Shown here in pieces: positions 5,607 through 13,765 of a stretch of 14,464 nucleotides of DNA. Each line of letters opens with the position of its first letter. Position 1 is the first letter of the stretch. This stretch comes from CAYGTK01 sp964352775 (GTDB lineage Bacteria; Bacteroidota; Bacteroidia; Chitinophagales; CAIOSU01). Made by a program: the position numbers and the translations under genes. Location: positions 1-14,464 of the forward strand of contig CAYGTK010000106.1 in assembly GCA_964352775.1 (NCBI GenBank). Reading direction: 5' to 3'. The notes beneath the pieces were generated by a model. It was not told the DNA's origin. It did no database searches and saw only the letters and a program-made list of their open reading frames with translations.

Positions 5607-6578
5607 CTACCAACCACCAGCAACCCCATCCACAAACACCCCAAAAGAGAACTGCACCGTTTCACTAGGCTTCAAACTCAGTAGGCCCTCGCCGCTGTTG
5701 AAGGCGTTGGCGGGGCAGGTCATCGGTTCTATGGCTAGGGTTTTGCGGTCGGTGGGGGTGTATACCTGTACGTAGTCCATCAGGCCCTTATCTTGCCACA
5801 CGCCTATGGTTAGGTCGCGTTCGGGGTCACGCACTTTGGTGATGTGGTATTTTTCTTCGGCGGTTATTTTGAATCCTGTATCAAACTGCTTCTCCCCTAT
5901 TTTCTCAAAGTCTTTGTGGCTGGGGTATTCCTCTTTTTCTCCTGTGGGAATAAGTCGTTCGTCCACTTCAATTTCTTGGCAACTAGGAAGCTTTAATTCC
6001 AGATCATCAGCTTGTTTACGGAGGTCGAAATAAGGGTGCCAACCATAACCGAAGGGCATATTGTTAAGACCACCATTTTGCACCTTTACTTTTATGATCA
6101 AGCCGTCGTCACTTAGTCCATAGGTGATGTGTATTGCGAAGGGAAACGGGTAGCCCTGCTCGCTTCCCAAATAGCTGTACGCCAATTCCAATTGGGTTAC
6201 TTTTTTACCTTCTTCTTTCTTAACAACCTTGAACTCCTTATTCCAGATAAAGCCATGAATGGCGTTGTTCTCGTTCACTTTGTTTATGGCCAGTTGATGG
6301 TCTGTACCCTCAAAAGTGTACTTCCCATCGGCAATACGATTAGGGAATGGAGCTAAGTGGATATTCTGCGAAGCTTTATTCCTCTCCAATTCCTCTCGGG
6401 TAGAATATCCATTTATCAATTGAATGGGTTGGTCATCTTTAGTTAATGCTAGTTGTAAAACTGTAGCTCCGTGCGCAGGCACTATATCACAAAAGGCCGC
6501 TCCATCATTACGTTGTAGGCGGTAAACGGTCAATCCATCTAAGTCACGTTCTTGTATCTCGAAGTACTTCTTTTCCAT
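5607..6578 (-). CDS. Aldose 1-epimerase (mutarotase, GalM-like)
   Basis: A 323-residue galactose-mutarotase-like beta-sandwich protein. Expected active-site residues are present: R81 in PFPNRI, H108 in NAIHGF, the catalytic acid H181 in FGYGWHPYF and the catalytic base E284 in IEPMTCPANAFNSG. Such enzymes interconvert alpha and beta anomers of aldoses; the natural sugar cannot be read from sequence, and glucose-6-phosphate 1-epimerase (YeaD-like) activity is an alternative. There is no signal peptide, so it should be cytoplasmic. It is transcribed alone, divergent from the RelA/SpoT gene with 127 bases between starts; no clear TAnnTTTG box was found on its side. Codon use is like that of the neighbouring housekeeping genes. 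Confidence 0.88.
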   Translation of the reverse strand: MEKKYFEIQERDLDGLTVYRLQRNDGAAFCDIVPAHGATVLQLALTKDDQPIQLINGYSTREELERNKASQNIHLAPFPNRIADGKYTFEGTDHQLAINKVNENNAIHGFIWNKEFKVVKKEEGKKVTQLELAYSYLGSEQGYPFPFAIHITYGLSDDGLIIKVKVQNGGLNNMPFGYGWHPYFDLRKQADDLELKLPSCQEIEVDERLIPTGEKEEYPSHKDFEKIGEKQFDTGFKITAEEKYHITKVRDPERDLTIGVWQDKGLMDYVQVYTPTDRKTLAIEPMTCPANAFNSGEGLLSLKPSETVQFSFGVFVDGVAGGW

Positions 6579-6657
6579 GACCGATAAATTATGCTTTTTT
6601 CAATTAGCCCGTCATTTTTTTGTCAACTTTCCAAATTGGAATTAATGTTAGTTACAG

Positions 6658-6690
6658 TTGTTATAATTATAAGCTGAATGGCTATTTTTA
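6658..6690 (+). promoter_or_regulatory. Possible promoter of the RelA/SpoT gene
   Basis: TTG (6658-6660), a 22-base spacer, then TATTTTTA (6683-6690), matching TAnnTTTG at all but the last base. It ends 15 bases before the ATG at 6706, a spacing similar to the other candidate promoters here. Confidence 0.4.
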
Positions 6691-6705
6691 AATGGAATAG
6701 TAGCA

Positions 6706-8922
6706 ATGGCACAAGTATTAAGCACAGAGGCGCAAGAAGCGGAGAATAAAGAGATCACCCGTCAATATCGAAAGTTATTGCAGGCCATGAAATCTCAATT
6801 GCAGAAAGGCGATAAACAAATGATCCGCCAAGCGTTTGATGTTGCCTTAGAGGCGCATAAGGATATGCGAAGGAAATCAGGCGAGCCTTACATACTTCAT
6901 CCCATTGCCGTTGCCCAAATAGTGGCCGATGAGGTAGGTTTAGGTCCTATTTCCGTGGTTTGTGCCTTGTTACACGATACGGTGGAAGACACCGAGCTGA
7001 CTTTGGAGGATATTAAGCGAGAATTTGGCTCTGAAGTTTCCAAGATAGTTGATGGACTGACCAAGATCTCTGGAGTATTCGACCTTAGTAGCTCTGCCCA
7101 GGCAGAGAATTTCAGAAAGCTATTACTGACACTTACAGATGATGTTCGTGTGATCTTGATAAAGATAGCCGACCGATTGCACAACATGCGGACCATGGAT
7201 TCCATGCCGCGCAATAAGCAGTTGAAAATAGCTTCGGAAACGGCTTATATCTATTCTCCATTGGCTCATCGTTTGGGGTTATATGCCGTAAAAACGGAGT
7301 TGGAAGACCTCAGTATGAAATATACAGAGGCTGACGCGTATAAAATGATCGCCACCAAGCTGAACGAGACCAAGCGAGAGCGGTCAAAATTCATTGCAGA
7401 GTTCATTCGCCCCTTAAAGGAGAAACTAACTGCTGACGGATTGAGTTTTGATATTGTTGGCAGGGCTAAAAGCATCCATTCCATTTGGAACAAAATGCGC
7501 TCAAAAGGGGTGGAATTTGAACAGGTGTACGATCTATTTGCCATCAGGGTATTAATAGATAGTGAAGATGAACCTGAGAAAGAAAAAGCGTATTGTTGGC
7601 GTGCCTATAGTATTGTAACCGATAATTATCGCCCCAACCCTAGGCGATTACGCGATTGGGTATCTACCCCAAAAGCCAATGGTTACGAGTCGTTGCACAC
7701 AACGGTGATGGGGCCAAAAGGAAAGTGGGTAGAGGTACAAATCCGTACCAAGCGTATGGATGAAGTAGCCGAAAAGGGTTACGCTGCCCACTGGAAATAT
7801 AAGGAAGGAAGTGGCGATTCTGGATTAGATGATTGGCTAGGCAGAATACGTGATATTCTGAAAGACCCAGAGTCGAACGCGTTGGATTTTGTGAATGATT
7901 TCAAGCTGAATCTTTTCTCTGACGAGATATATGTATTTACCCCAAAAGGACAGCTACGCATGCTACCGAAAGGAGCAACTGCATTGGATTTCGCCTTTGA
8001 TATTCACACCGATGTGGGTGGAAGTTGCATTGGGGCAAAGGTGAATCATAAACTGGTACCACTTAGCTATGTTTTGGTAAATGGCGATCAAGTAGAAGTG
8101 ATCACCTCAAAAAAACAAAAGCCTAACGAAGACTGGTTGAACTATGTGATAACTGGTAAGGCAAGGGCGAAAATTAAATCAAGCTTAAAAGACGAGAAAA
8201 GAGAAATAGCAGGTGATGGTAAGGAAACCCTTCTTCGCAAACTGAAAGGGCTAAAAGTAGAGTTTAGCGATCTGCTGGTGAAAGACCTGATGGCCTTCTA
8301 CAATATCAATTCGCATATCGACCTCTTTTACGAGATAGGTTTAAAGAAAATTGAGGTTAAGGACATTGCCAAGCTTAAGTTCGAGAAAAATAGATTGGTA
8401 GTAGAAAAACCCGATCAACGCCCGCCAAGCGTAGAGGAAACTATCCGCGAAACCCTTCATAAAAATGCGGAGCTGCTCATATTTGACGAAAGCGCCGATA
8501 AGATCTCCTACAAATTCGCCAACTGCTGCAATCCTATCCCTGGTGATGAGGTATTCGGTTTTATAACTATTGGCGATGGTATCAAGATCCATAAAACGAA
8601 CTGCCCTAACGCAGTTTCGTTAATGTCTAACTATGGTTACAGAATAGTGAAAACGCGTTGGACCAAACGCCATGAAATTGCCTTTTTAACTAAGTTGAAA
8701 GTAAGCGGTATTGACGATACTGGCGTGTTGAGTAAGATCACCACCATGATATCAAACGACCTGAAGCTGAATATGCAAGGTTTGAACATTGATAGCACGG
8801 ACGGAATATTTGAAGGCTACATAAAGATCTACGTACACGATACTGATCAACTAGACAAACTGATGGAGCAGCTTAAAACCTTAGAAGGACTGCTTTCCGT
8901 AAGCCGAACAGACGAGAAATGA
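6706..8922 (+). CDS. rsh: RelA/SpoT-family bifunctional (p)ppGpp synthetase/hydrolase
   Basis: A 738-residue full-length RSH protein that sets the (p)ppGpp level in the stringent response. Order of domains: HD hydrolase (about 48-200) with H65, H90-D91 (LLHDTVEDT) and D156 (IADRLHN); synthetase (about 245-365) with RLRDWVSTPKANGYESLHTT (314-333) and EVQIRT (343-348); TGS (about 405-470); a cysteine-rich segment with NCCNPIPGDEVFG (about 607-619); and a C-terminal ACT domain (about 665-735). The hydrolase motifs are intact, and the synthetase has the basic R-x-R/K-D form rather than the acidic E-x-D-D of synthetase-only RelA, so both activities are expected. Length and layout match the usual Bacteroidota protein. 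The Fur-family gene begins 31 bases after its stop codon, so read-through into that operon is possible. Confidence 0.95.
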   Translation: MAQVLSTEAQEAENKEITRQYRKLLQAMKSQLQKGDKQMIRQAFDVALEAHKDMRRKSGEPYILHPIAVAQIVADEVGLGPISVVCALLHDTVEDTELTLEDIKREFGSEVSKIVDGLTKISGVFDLSSSAQAENFRKLLLTLTDDVRVILIKIADRLHNMRTMDSMPRNKQLKIASETAYIYSPLAHRLGLYAVKTELEDLSMKYTEADAYKMIATKLNETKRERSKFIAEFIRPLKEKLTADGLSFDIVGRAKSIHSIWNKMRSKGVEFEQVYDLFAIRVLIDSEDEPEKEKAYCWRAYSIVTDNYRPNPRRLRDWVSTPKANGYESLHTTVMGPKGKWVEVQIRTKRMDEVAEKGYAAHWKYKEGSGDSGLDDWLGRIRDILKDPESNALDFVNDFKLNLFSDEIYVFTPKGQLRMLPKGATALDFAFDIHTDVGGSCIGAKVNHKLVPLSYVLVNGDQVEVITSKKQKPNEDWLNYVITGKARAKIKSSLKDEKREIAGDGKETLLRKLKGLKVEFSDLLVKDLMAFYNINSHIDLFYEIGLKKIEVKDIAKLKFEKNRLVVEKPDQRPPSVEETIRETLHKNAELLIFDESADKISYKFANCCNPIPGDEVFGFITIGDGIKIHKTNCPNAVSLMSNYGYRIVKTRWTKRHEIAFLTKLKVSGIDDTGVLSKITTMISNDLKLNMQGLNIDSTDGIFEGYIKIYVHDTDQLDKLMEQLKTLEGLLSVSRTDEK

Positions 8923-8937
8923 TGGCGGCTATTTGTG

Positions 8938-8945
8938 TATATTTG
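8938..8945 (+). promoter_or_regulatory. -7 box TATATTTG upstream of the Fur-family gene
   Basis: A full match to TAnnTTTG, ending 8 bases before the ATG at 8954. Transcription starting 5-8 bases downstream would give an almost leaderless message. No -33 element is evident. If real, it decides against a start at TTG 8933, which lies upstream of the box. Confidence 0.4.
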
Positions 8946-8953
8946 CAGAGCTT

Positions 8954-9454
8954 ATGACGCAGGCTACCGACCCAAAACTGATCGAAGAGATCAAAGGCAA
9001 ATTCTCTCAATATTTAGAGCAGAACAAGCAGCGTAAAACCCCAGAGCGATTCGCCATTTTAGAGGAGATATACGCCCGCACCGATCACTTTGATGCAGAG
9101 AAGCTATATATCCACATGAAAAACAAGAACTACAACATCAGTAGAGCTACCGTGTACAATACGTTGGACCTACTGGTATCGTGCGACTTGGTGACAAAAC
9201 ATCAATTTGGAGAGAACTCATCGTTATACGAAAAGTCGTACGCTTACCGTCAGCACGATCATATTATTTGTACGGATACAAAGGAAGTTTTAGAGTTTTG
9301 CGACCCTAGGATTGAGAGCATAAAAGCTACTTTGGAAGAGATATTCGATATAAAGATCTATAAGCACTCCCTTAATTTTTATGCTACTAGAGAGGATGGC
9401 GCTGAAACAGTTGTTTCTATTGACCGTACACCACTAGAAGAAAAGAACGCATAA
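8954..9454 (+). CDS. Fur-family transcriptional regulator lacking the structural CxxC
   Basis: A 166-residue winged-helix metalloregulator. The DNA-binding part (about 25-85) has RKTPERFAILEEIY and the recognition helix SRATVYNTLDLLV (63-75), as in Fur, PerR and Zur. Likely regulatory metal ligands are H45 (DHFDAEKLY), H101, H103 and H138. The structural zinc site is incomplete: C106 is followed by T-D-T, so the usual CxxC is C-x-x-T, and there is no C-terminal CxxC; C116 is the only other cysteine nearby. The ATG at 8954 is preferred over TTG 8933 because Fur proteins start near here and a promoter box lies between the two. It is followed after 23 bases by the STAS gene. Whether it senses iron, peroxide or zinc cannot be told; the same gene next to RelA/SpoT and purA is, as I recall, common in flavobacteria. 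Confidence 0.88.
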   Translation: MTQATDPKLIEEIKGKFSQYLEQNKQRKTPERFAILEEIYARTDHFDAEKLYIHMKNKNYNISRATVYNTLDLLVSCDLVTKHQFGENSSLYEKSYAYRQHDHIICTDTKEVLEFCDPRIESIKATLEEIFDIKIYKHSLNFYATREDGAETVVSIDRTPLEEKNA

Positions 9455-9477
9455 CCAAGAATTAAACCCGAATACAC

Positions 9478-9813
9478 ATGGAATTCAACGTTGACAACAA
9501 AGAAAATGCTAGCATTATTGAACTGAAAGGAAGCCTATTGGCCGATATTCAGTCGCGTGATATTTTGCAGCAGATCACTGATCTGATACAAGATGGGCAC
9601 ATCAATTTTGTGGTAGATCTTGGTGAATTGAAATTTATAAACAGCTCTGGCCTAGGCATGCTGCTTACGGGTTTAACTAAGGCACGAAAGGCTGGCGGAG
9701 AAATGATATTAGCAAATGTACCCGAACAGGTGAGCAATCTATTGATCATCACCAAACTAAACTCTATATTCGGTACGGCCGACTCGGTGGATGCCGCCAT
9801 GGCCAACTTTTAA
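9478..9813 (+). CDS. STAS-domain anti-sigma-factor antagonist
   Basis: A 111-residue single STAS domain of the SpoIIAA/RsbV type. The phosphorylation site region reads FINSSGLGMLL (53-63), with S57 at the place of the serine phosphorylated in SpoIIAA. The preceding strand VVDLGELKF (45-53) is also typical. Such proteins bind an RsbW/SpoIIAB-like kinase and release a sigma factor or other target; in Bacteroidota, which largely lack sigma-B, the partner is usually unknown. No kinase or phosphatase gene is in this window. It sits between the Fur-family gene (23 bases before) and purA (28 bases after), most likely in one transcript. Full-length and intact. Confidence 0.9.
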   Translation: MEFNVDNKENASIIELKGSLLADIQSRDILQQITDLIQDGHINFVVDLGELKFINSSGLGMLLTGLTKARKAGGEMILANVPEQVSNLLIITKLNSIFGTADSVDAAMANF

Positions 9814-9841
9814 CTAAACGCACAAACAACTACAACACCCT

Positions 9842-11122
9842 ATGTACGTAGATGTATTACTAGGCCTTCAATGGGGCGACGAAGGCAAAGGAAAGATAGT
9901 TGACTATCTAGCTCACGATTATGATTATGTAGCTCGCTTTCAAGGCGGACCCAACGCAGGGCACACGCTAAAGATAAATGGCGAAAGCTTCGTATTACAT
10001 ACCATTCCGTCAGGGGTGTTCCACGAAGGTGTGGGTAACATCATTGGGAATGGTGTGGTAATAGACCCTATAACATTTAAGAAAGAAATTGATAAGCTTA
10101 TAGCTCTCGGCGTAGATGTTCATGAGAAGATCATGATAGCCAAAAAGGCACATCTTATACTACCTACCCACAAAGCTTTAGATGCTGCTTCAGAAGTGCG
10201 CAAAGGCAAAGCTAAAATAGGCTCCACTCTTCGTGGTATTGGCCCAACTTTTATGGACAAAACTGGCCGTAACGGTTTGCGTGTTGGCGATCTATTAAGC
10301 CCTAATTTCCAGGAGAAATATGATGCTTTAAAGGCTAAACACGAAGATATTCTACGCTCGTACAATTACGATTTTGACGCCAGCGAACTGGAAGAAGAAT
10401 GGATGACGGGAGCAGATGTTATCCGCTCTATGAAAACTATTGATTGTGAATACTTCATTAACGAAGAGCTAGCAAAAGGAAAAAAAGTTTTAGCAGAAGG
10501 TGCTCAAGGTATGATGCTGGATATTGATTTCGGTACTTACCCGTTCGTGACTTCTTCAAACACCATGACCGCTGGTGCATGTACAGGATTGGGTATTGCT
10601 CCAAGTAAGATCCGTGAGGTTATTGGCATTTCTAAAGCCTATTGTACCCGTGTGGGTAGCGGCCCCTTCCCAACTGAACTGGATAACGAAGAAGGCGAAT
10701 ACCTTCGTAAAGAAGGTGGTGAATTTGGTGCAACTACTGGAAGACCCCGCCGTTGTGGATGGATAGATCTTCCAGCATTGAAATACGCTAAGCACATTAC
10801 TGGTTTGACCCAATTGGTGGTTACTAAAGTGGATGTGTTGAATAGTTTTGAATCGTTCAAAGCATGTGTTGCCTATGAAATTGATGGACAAACTACCGAA
10901 GCACTTCCTTATGACATTTGTGATGTGGAGATAACTCCTGTGAACAAAGAATTCAAAGGTTGGACTAAAGAGATAAAGGCACAGAATTTCGATGAATTAC
11001 CGACTGAGGTGAGTGATTTCATTCTTTACTTGGAAGAGTATTTGGGAGTTCCTGTTACTATCGTATCTAATGGCCCAGGTCGCGATGAGTTGATACTGAA
11101 AGAACAAGTAATGCCTGCATGA
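9842..11122 (+). CDS. purA: Adenylosuccinate synthetase
   Basis: A 426-residue enzyme joining IMP and aspartate with GTP, the first committed step to AMP. The N-terminal P-loop reads LGLQWGDEGKGKIVDYL (7-23) with catalytic D13, and GPNAGHT (36-42) carries catalytic H41, the same numbers as in the E. coli enzyme. Further signatures are KIGSTLRGIGPTFMDK, TRVGSGPFPTE and ATTGRPRRCGW. Length is normal. The ATG at 9842 is the only sensible start, because the family motif begins within seven residues. The stop codon overlaps the start of pabB as ATGA, suggesting translational coupling. No purine riboswitch or other leader structure was seen in the 28-base gap from the STAS gene. Confidence 0.98.
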   Translation: MYVDVLLGLQWGDEGKGKIVDYLAHDYDYVARFQGGPNAGHTLKINGESFVLHTIPSGVFHEGVGNIIGNGVVIDPITFKKEIDKLIALGVDVHEKIMIAKKAHLILPTHKALDAASEVRKGKAKIGSTLRGIGPTFMDKTGRNGLRVGDLLSPNFQEKYDALKAKHEDILRSYNYDFDASELEEEWMTGADVIRSMKTIDCEYFINEELAKGKKVLAEGAQGMMLDIDFGTYPFVTSSNTMTAGACTGLGIAPSKIREVIGISKAYCTRVGSGPFPTELDNEEGEYLRKEGGEFGATTGRPRRCGWIDLPALKYAKHITGLTQLVVTKVDVLNSFESFKACVAYEIDGQTTEALPYDICDVEITPVNKEFKGWTKEIKAQNFDELPTEVSDFILYLEEYLGVPVTIVSNGPGRDELILKEQVMPA

Positions 11123-12411
11123 GGCGAAGCCTTAGTTTAGCACTTTCTGACCCCAAGCAATTTCAAAAGCAAGCGCTTCTTTGGGCGGATGGATTTGATG
11201 TTTGCGCCTACCTAGATTCTAATTCCTACGCTGAGGATAAGTATAGCAAGTTTGATTGTTTGCTGGCGGTAAAGCCTCGTACTTCCATCGTATGCAAAGC
11301 TGGAAATGCCTTTCAAAAATTAGAAAACTGGCAAAATAGTCACCAAGATTGGTCGTTCGGATTCTTCGGATATGACTTGAAAAATGAGGTGGAAAAACTT
11401 ACTTCGGAGAACCCCGATGGTATTGGTTTACCCGACCTCTTTTTCTTTCAACCTGAAACGGTATTAACCATTAAGGGAGTTGAATTGACCATTCATTCCT
11501 ACGCAGACCCGAAGGTTATTTGGGAAGATATATTAGCTACTGAGAAAGCCCCGAATATTGTTACTACTGAATCCATTCAGCTTAATAAACGATTTAAGAA
11601 AGAAGAATTTTTAGAGACTATCGAAACAGTTCGGCAGCATATTGCTAGAGGCGATGTGTACGAAATGAACTTGTGCCAAGAGCTTTATGCTGAAGGGGTT
11701 GATATAGACACCTTGAGCACCTTTGACAAGCTCAATTCGCTATCAAAGGCTCCCTTTGCTAGCTACTTTAAATGGTATGGTAAGTATCTACTTTCTGCCA
11801 GCCCTGAGCGATTTTTGAAGAAGGTTGGTAATAAGCTTATCTCTCAACCTATTAAGGGAACTATCAAACGTGGAAAAACGCAGGAGGAAGACGAAAAGCT
11901 TCGCCACCAGTTGCAAAATGACATAAAGGAGCGAGCAGAAAATGTCATGATAGTTGACTTGGTGCGGAATGATCTAGCCCGCAGTTGCAAGCCAGGTAGT
12001 GTTCAAGTAAAAGAGTTATTCGGCATTTACGGCTTTGAGACCGTGAACCAGATGACCTCAACTGTTGAGGGTGAGTTAAGGGATGATGTAAATGGTATCT
12101 CGGCCCTTAAAGCAGCCTTCCCTATGGGAAGCATGACGGGAGCACCCAAAGTAATGGCTATGGAGTTAATAGAGGGCTATGAACGCACCAAGCGAGGTCT
12201 TTACTCTGGTTCGGTAGGTTATATTGAACCCAATGGTGATTTCGACTTCAATGTTATCATTCGCAGCTTACTATACGATACGAAGAGTAAATACCTTTCC
12301 CTGCAAGTGGGTGGTGCTATTACGTTCGATTCCGTTCCAGAAAAGGAGTATGAGGAATGTTTGTTGAAGGCTTCGGGCTTGACTATAGCCTTAGGTTATT
12401 CGTTAACCTGA
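11119..12411 (+). CDS. pabB: Aminodeoxychorismate synthase component I (PabB-like)
   Basis: A 430-residue chorismate-binding enzyme of the anthranilate synthase I / PabB family. The C-terminal catalytic part (about 162-428) has GDVYEMNLCQ (178-187), SPERFL (228-233), QPIKGTIKRG (243-252), LVRNDLARSCKPGS (281-294), TSTVEGEL (313-320) and FPMGSMTGAPK (334-344). K246 in PIKGT is the nucleophile lysine typical of PabB; TrpE has another residue there, which supports 4-amino-4-deoxychorismate formation for folate. No amidotransferase domain is fused, so a separate PabA/TrpG subunit is needed, and neither pabA nor pabC is present in the window. The start overlaps purA by 4 bases. The last 16 bases overlap the 3' end of tyrS on the other strand. 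Confidence 0.9.
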   Translation: MRRSLSLALSDPKQFQKQALLWADGFDVCAYLDSNSYAEDKYSKFDCLLAVKPRTSIVCKAGNAFQKLENWQNSHQDWSFGFFGYDLKNEVEKLTSENPDGIGLPDLFFFQPETVLTIKGVELTIHSYADPKVIWEDILATEKAPNIVTTESIQLNKRFKKEEFLETIETVRQHIARGDVYEMNLCQELYAEGVDIDTLSTFDKLNSLSKAPFASYFKWYGKYLLSASPERFLKKVGNKLISQPIKGTIKRGKTQEEDEKLRHQLQNDIKERAENVMIVDLVRNDLARSCKPGSVQVKELFGIYGFETVNQMTSTVEGELRDDVNGISALKAAFPMGSMTGAPKVMAMELIEGYERTKRGLYSGSVGYIEPNGDFDFNVIIRSLLYDTKSKYLSLQVGGAITFDSVPEKEYEECLLKASGLTIALGYSLT

Positions 12412-13679
12412 ACTAAGTAGTGCTTCTTCTTACCGTTCTGCACCCAAATGATACGTCCCTTTATCAAATGTTCAGCTGAAACTGTTACTTCCTCTGTAGC
12501 TAGTTTCTGCTTGTTTATGGCTAATGCATTTCCTTTTATAGAACGACGAACTTCTCCATTTGAAGGGAATATTCCAGTACGATCTACTAAGAATTCGATC
12601 AATGGAATGCCTTTCTCTAAGTCTGCTCGAGAGATATGGAATTGCGGGTGACCATCGAAAATAGCATCTACATCTTGGTCACTTAATTTCTCCAAAGCGT
12701 CTACTGAGCCTTTAGCAAAAAGAATGCGTGAAGCTTCTACAGCCATTTCGTAATTATCCCTTCCGTGGATCCAGCAGGTAACTTCCTCTGCTAGCTTATT
12801 CTGCAAAATTCTTCTACCAGGATCTGCTTGGTGTTCGGTTATCAGTCCTTCAATTTCTTCTTTAGGTAAGAAGGTGAATACCTTGATAAAATTCTCAGCA
12901 TCCGCATCACTGGCATTCATCCAGAATTGGTAGAATTGGTAAGGCGAGGTCATGGATGCATCTAAAAAGATATTACCCTTCTCCGTCTTCCCGAATTTGG
13001 TGCCATCAGCTTTGGTAACTAGTGGCGTGGTAACGGCATATACAGATCCTTCTGCCATACGGCGCACTAACTCTACACCGCTGGTTAGGTTTCCCCATTG
13101 GTCGGATCCACCCATTTGCACCATGCAGTTCTGCTCTTGGAATAAACGAAGAAAATCGTAACCCTGAATGAGTTGGTAAGAGAACTCCGTAAAAGAAATC
13201 CCCGTTTCTAAACGCGACTTTACGGAGTCTTTAGCCATCATGTAGCTAACCGTTAGGTGCTTTCCAACATCACGAAGAAAATCAAGCACGTTCATGTCTT
13301 TGTAGAAATCGAGATTATCTAAAAACACCGTTTTATTAGGAAGGTCAGTATCGTTAAAAAGCTTGTTGAATTGGGCGGTAAATTGTTCTTTATTGTGTTC
13401 CAACTTCTCTTTCGTAAGCAAATTCCTTTCGGCTGATTTACCTGATGGGTCGCCAATCATACCTGTAGCTCCACCTAAAAGAGCTATTGGCTGATGTCCT
13501 GCATTCTGGAAGTGCTTCAAAATGATGATCTGCACTAGGTTGCCGATACCCAAACTTGCAGCAGTAGGGTCAAAACCGATATAGCCAACTACACCCTTAT
13601 TCTCCTTCAAATACTTCTGAGTTTCAGGTATTTCTTGGTGGTATAGTCCGCGCCACTTTAGCTCTTCTATAAAGTCCAT
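12396..13679 (-). CDS. tyrS: Tyrosyl-tRNA synthetase with unusual HIGH motif
   Basis: A 427-residue class I synthetase that charges tRNA-Tyr. Recognisable parts are YIGFDPTAASLGIGN (33-47), LLGGATGMIGDPSGKSAER (67-85), the tyrosine pocket FTEFSYQLIQGYD (163-175), GGSDQWGNLTSG (190-201), the KMSKS-equivalent KFGKT (228-232), and a C-terminal S4 RNA-binding domain (about 360-420). Where the family has DSLHxGH/N, this protein has ASLGIGN, so the first histidine, which contacts ATP phosphates, is glycine (codon GGT). The start at 13679 (MDFIEELKWRG) is chosen because the family begins there and because a -7 box (13696-13703) lies between it and an upstream in-frame ATG at 13715. No T-box or other leader structure is visible. 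Confidence 0.93.
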   Translation of the reverse strand: MDFIEELKWRGLYHQEIPETQKYLKENKGVVGYIGFDPTAASLGIGNLVQIIILKHFQNAGHQPIALLGGATGMIGDPSGKSAERNLLTKEKLEHNKEQFTAQFNKLFNDTDLPNKTVFLDNLDFYKDMNVLDFLRDVGKHLTVSYMMAKDSVKSRLETGISFTEFSYQLIQGYDFLRLFQEQNCMVQMGGSDQWGNLTSGVELVRRMAEGSVYAVTTPLVTKADGTKFGKTEKGNIFLDASMTSPYQFYQFWMNASDADAENFIKVFTFLPKEEIEGLITEHQADPGRRILQNKLAEEVTCWIHGRDNYEMAVEASRILFAKGSVDALEKLSDQDVDAIFDGHPQFHISRADLEKGIPLIEFLVDRTGIFPSNGEVRRSIKGNALAINKQKLATEEVTVSAEHLIKGRIIWVQNGKKKHYLVQVNE

Positions 13680-13695
13680 ACTGCTTATTTTGGGG

Positions 13696-13703
13696 CAAAG
13701 ATA
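13696..13703 (-). promoter_or_regulatory. -7 box TATCTTTG of tyrS
   Basis: On the - strand TATCTTTG matches TAnnTTTG exactly and ends 16 bases before the tyrS ATG. No clear -33 TTG is seen at 17-23 bases upstream. Its position rules out the longer reading that would begin at 13715. Confidence 0.5.
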
Positions 13704-13765
13704 AGTATCCCACACGAACCTTTAAGCTGAAAAAAGCATTCCTTTACTAACGCTAAAAGCAATGT

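Noticed and set aside
5806..6356. Two + strand frames of 75 codons inside the aldose epimerase gene
   Set aside because: They are antisense to conserved active-site coding sequence and serine/arginine-rich in the manner of reverse-strand artefacts.
6706..8922. Synthetase-only RelA
   Set aside because: All HD-domain hydrolase residues are intact and the synthetase motif is of the basic R-x-R/K-D kind.
8933..8953. TTG start extending the Fur-family protein by seven residues
   Set aside because: The ATG at 8954 fits the family start, and a -7 promoter box lies between the two codons.
10556..10891. Long open frames on both strands within purA
   Set aside because: They lie wholly inside a clearly functional purA and have no recognisable motif or start context; the same applies to similar frames inside galM, RelA/SpoT and tyrS.
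11119..12411. Anthranilate synthase component I (TrpE)
   Set aside because: The PIKGT lysine is the PabB form, and no trp gene is nearby.
13680..13715. Upstream in-frame ATG giving a 439-residue TyrS
   Set aside because: The extra residues (MWDTYLCPKISS) do not fit the family, and the TATCTTTG box is inside this stretch.
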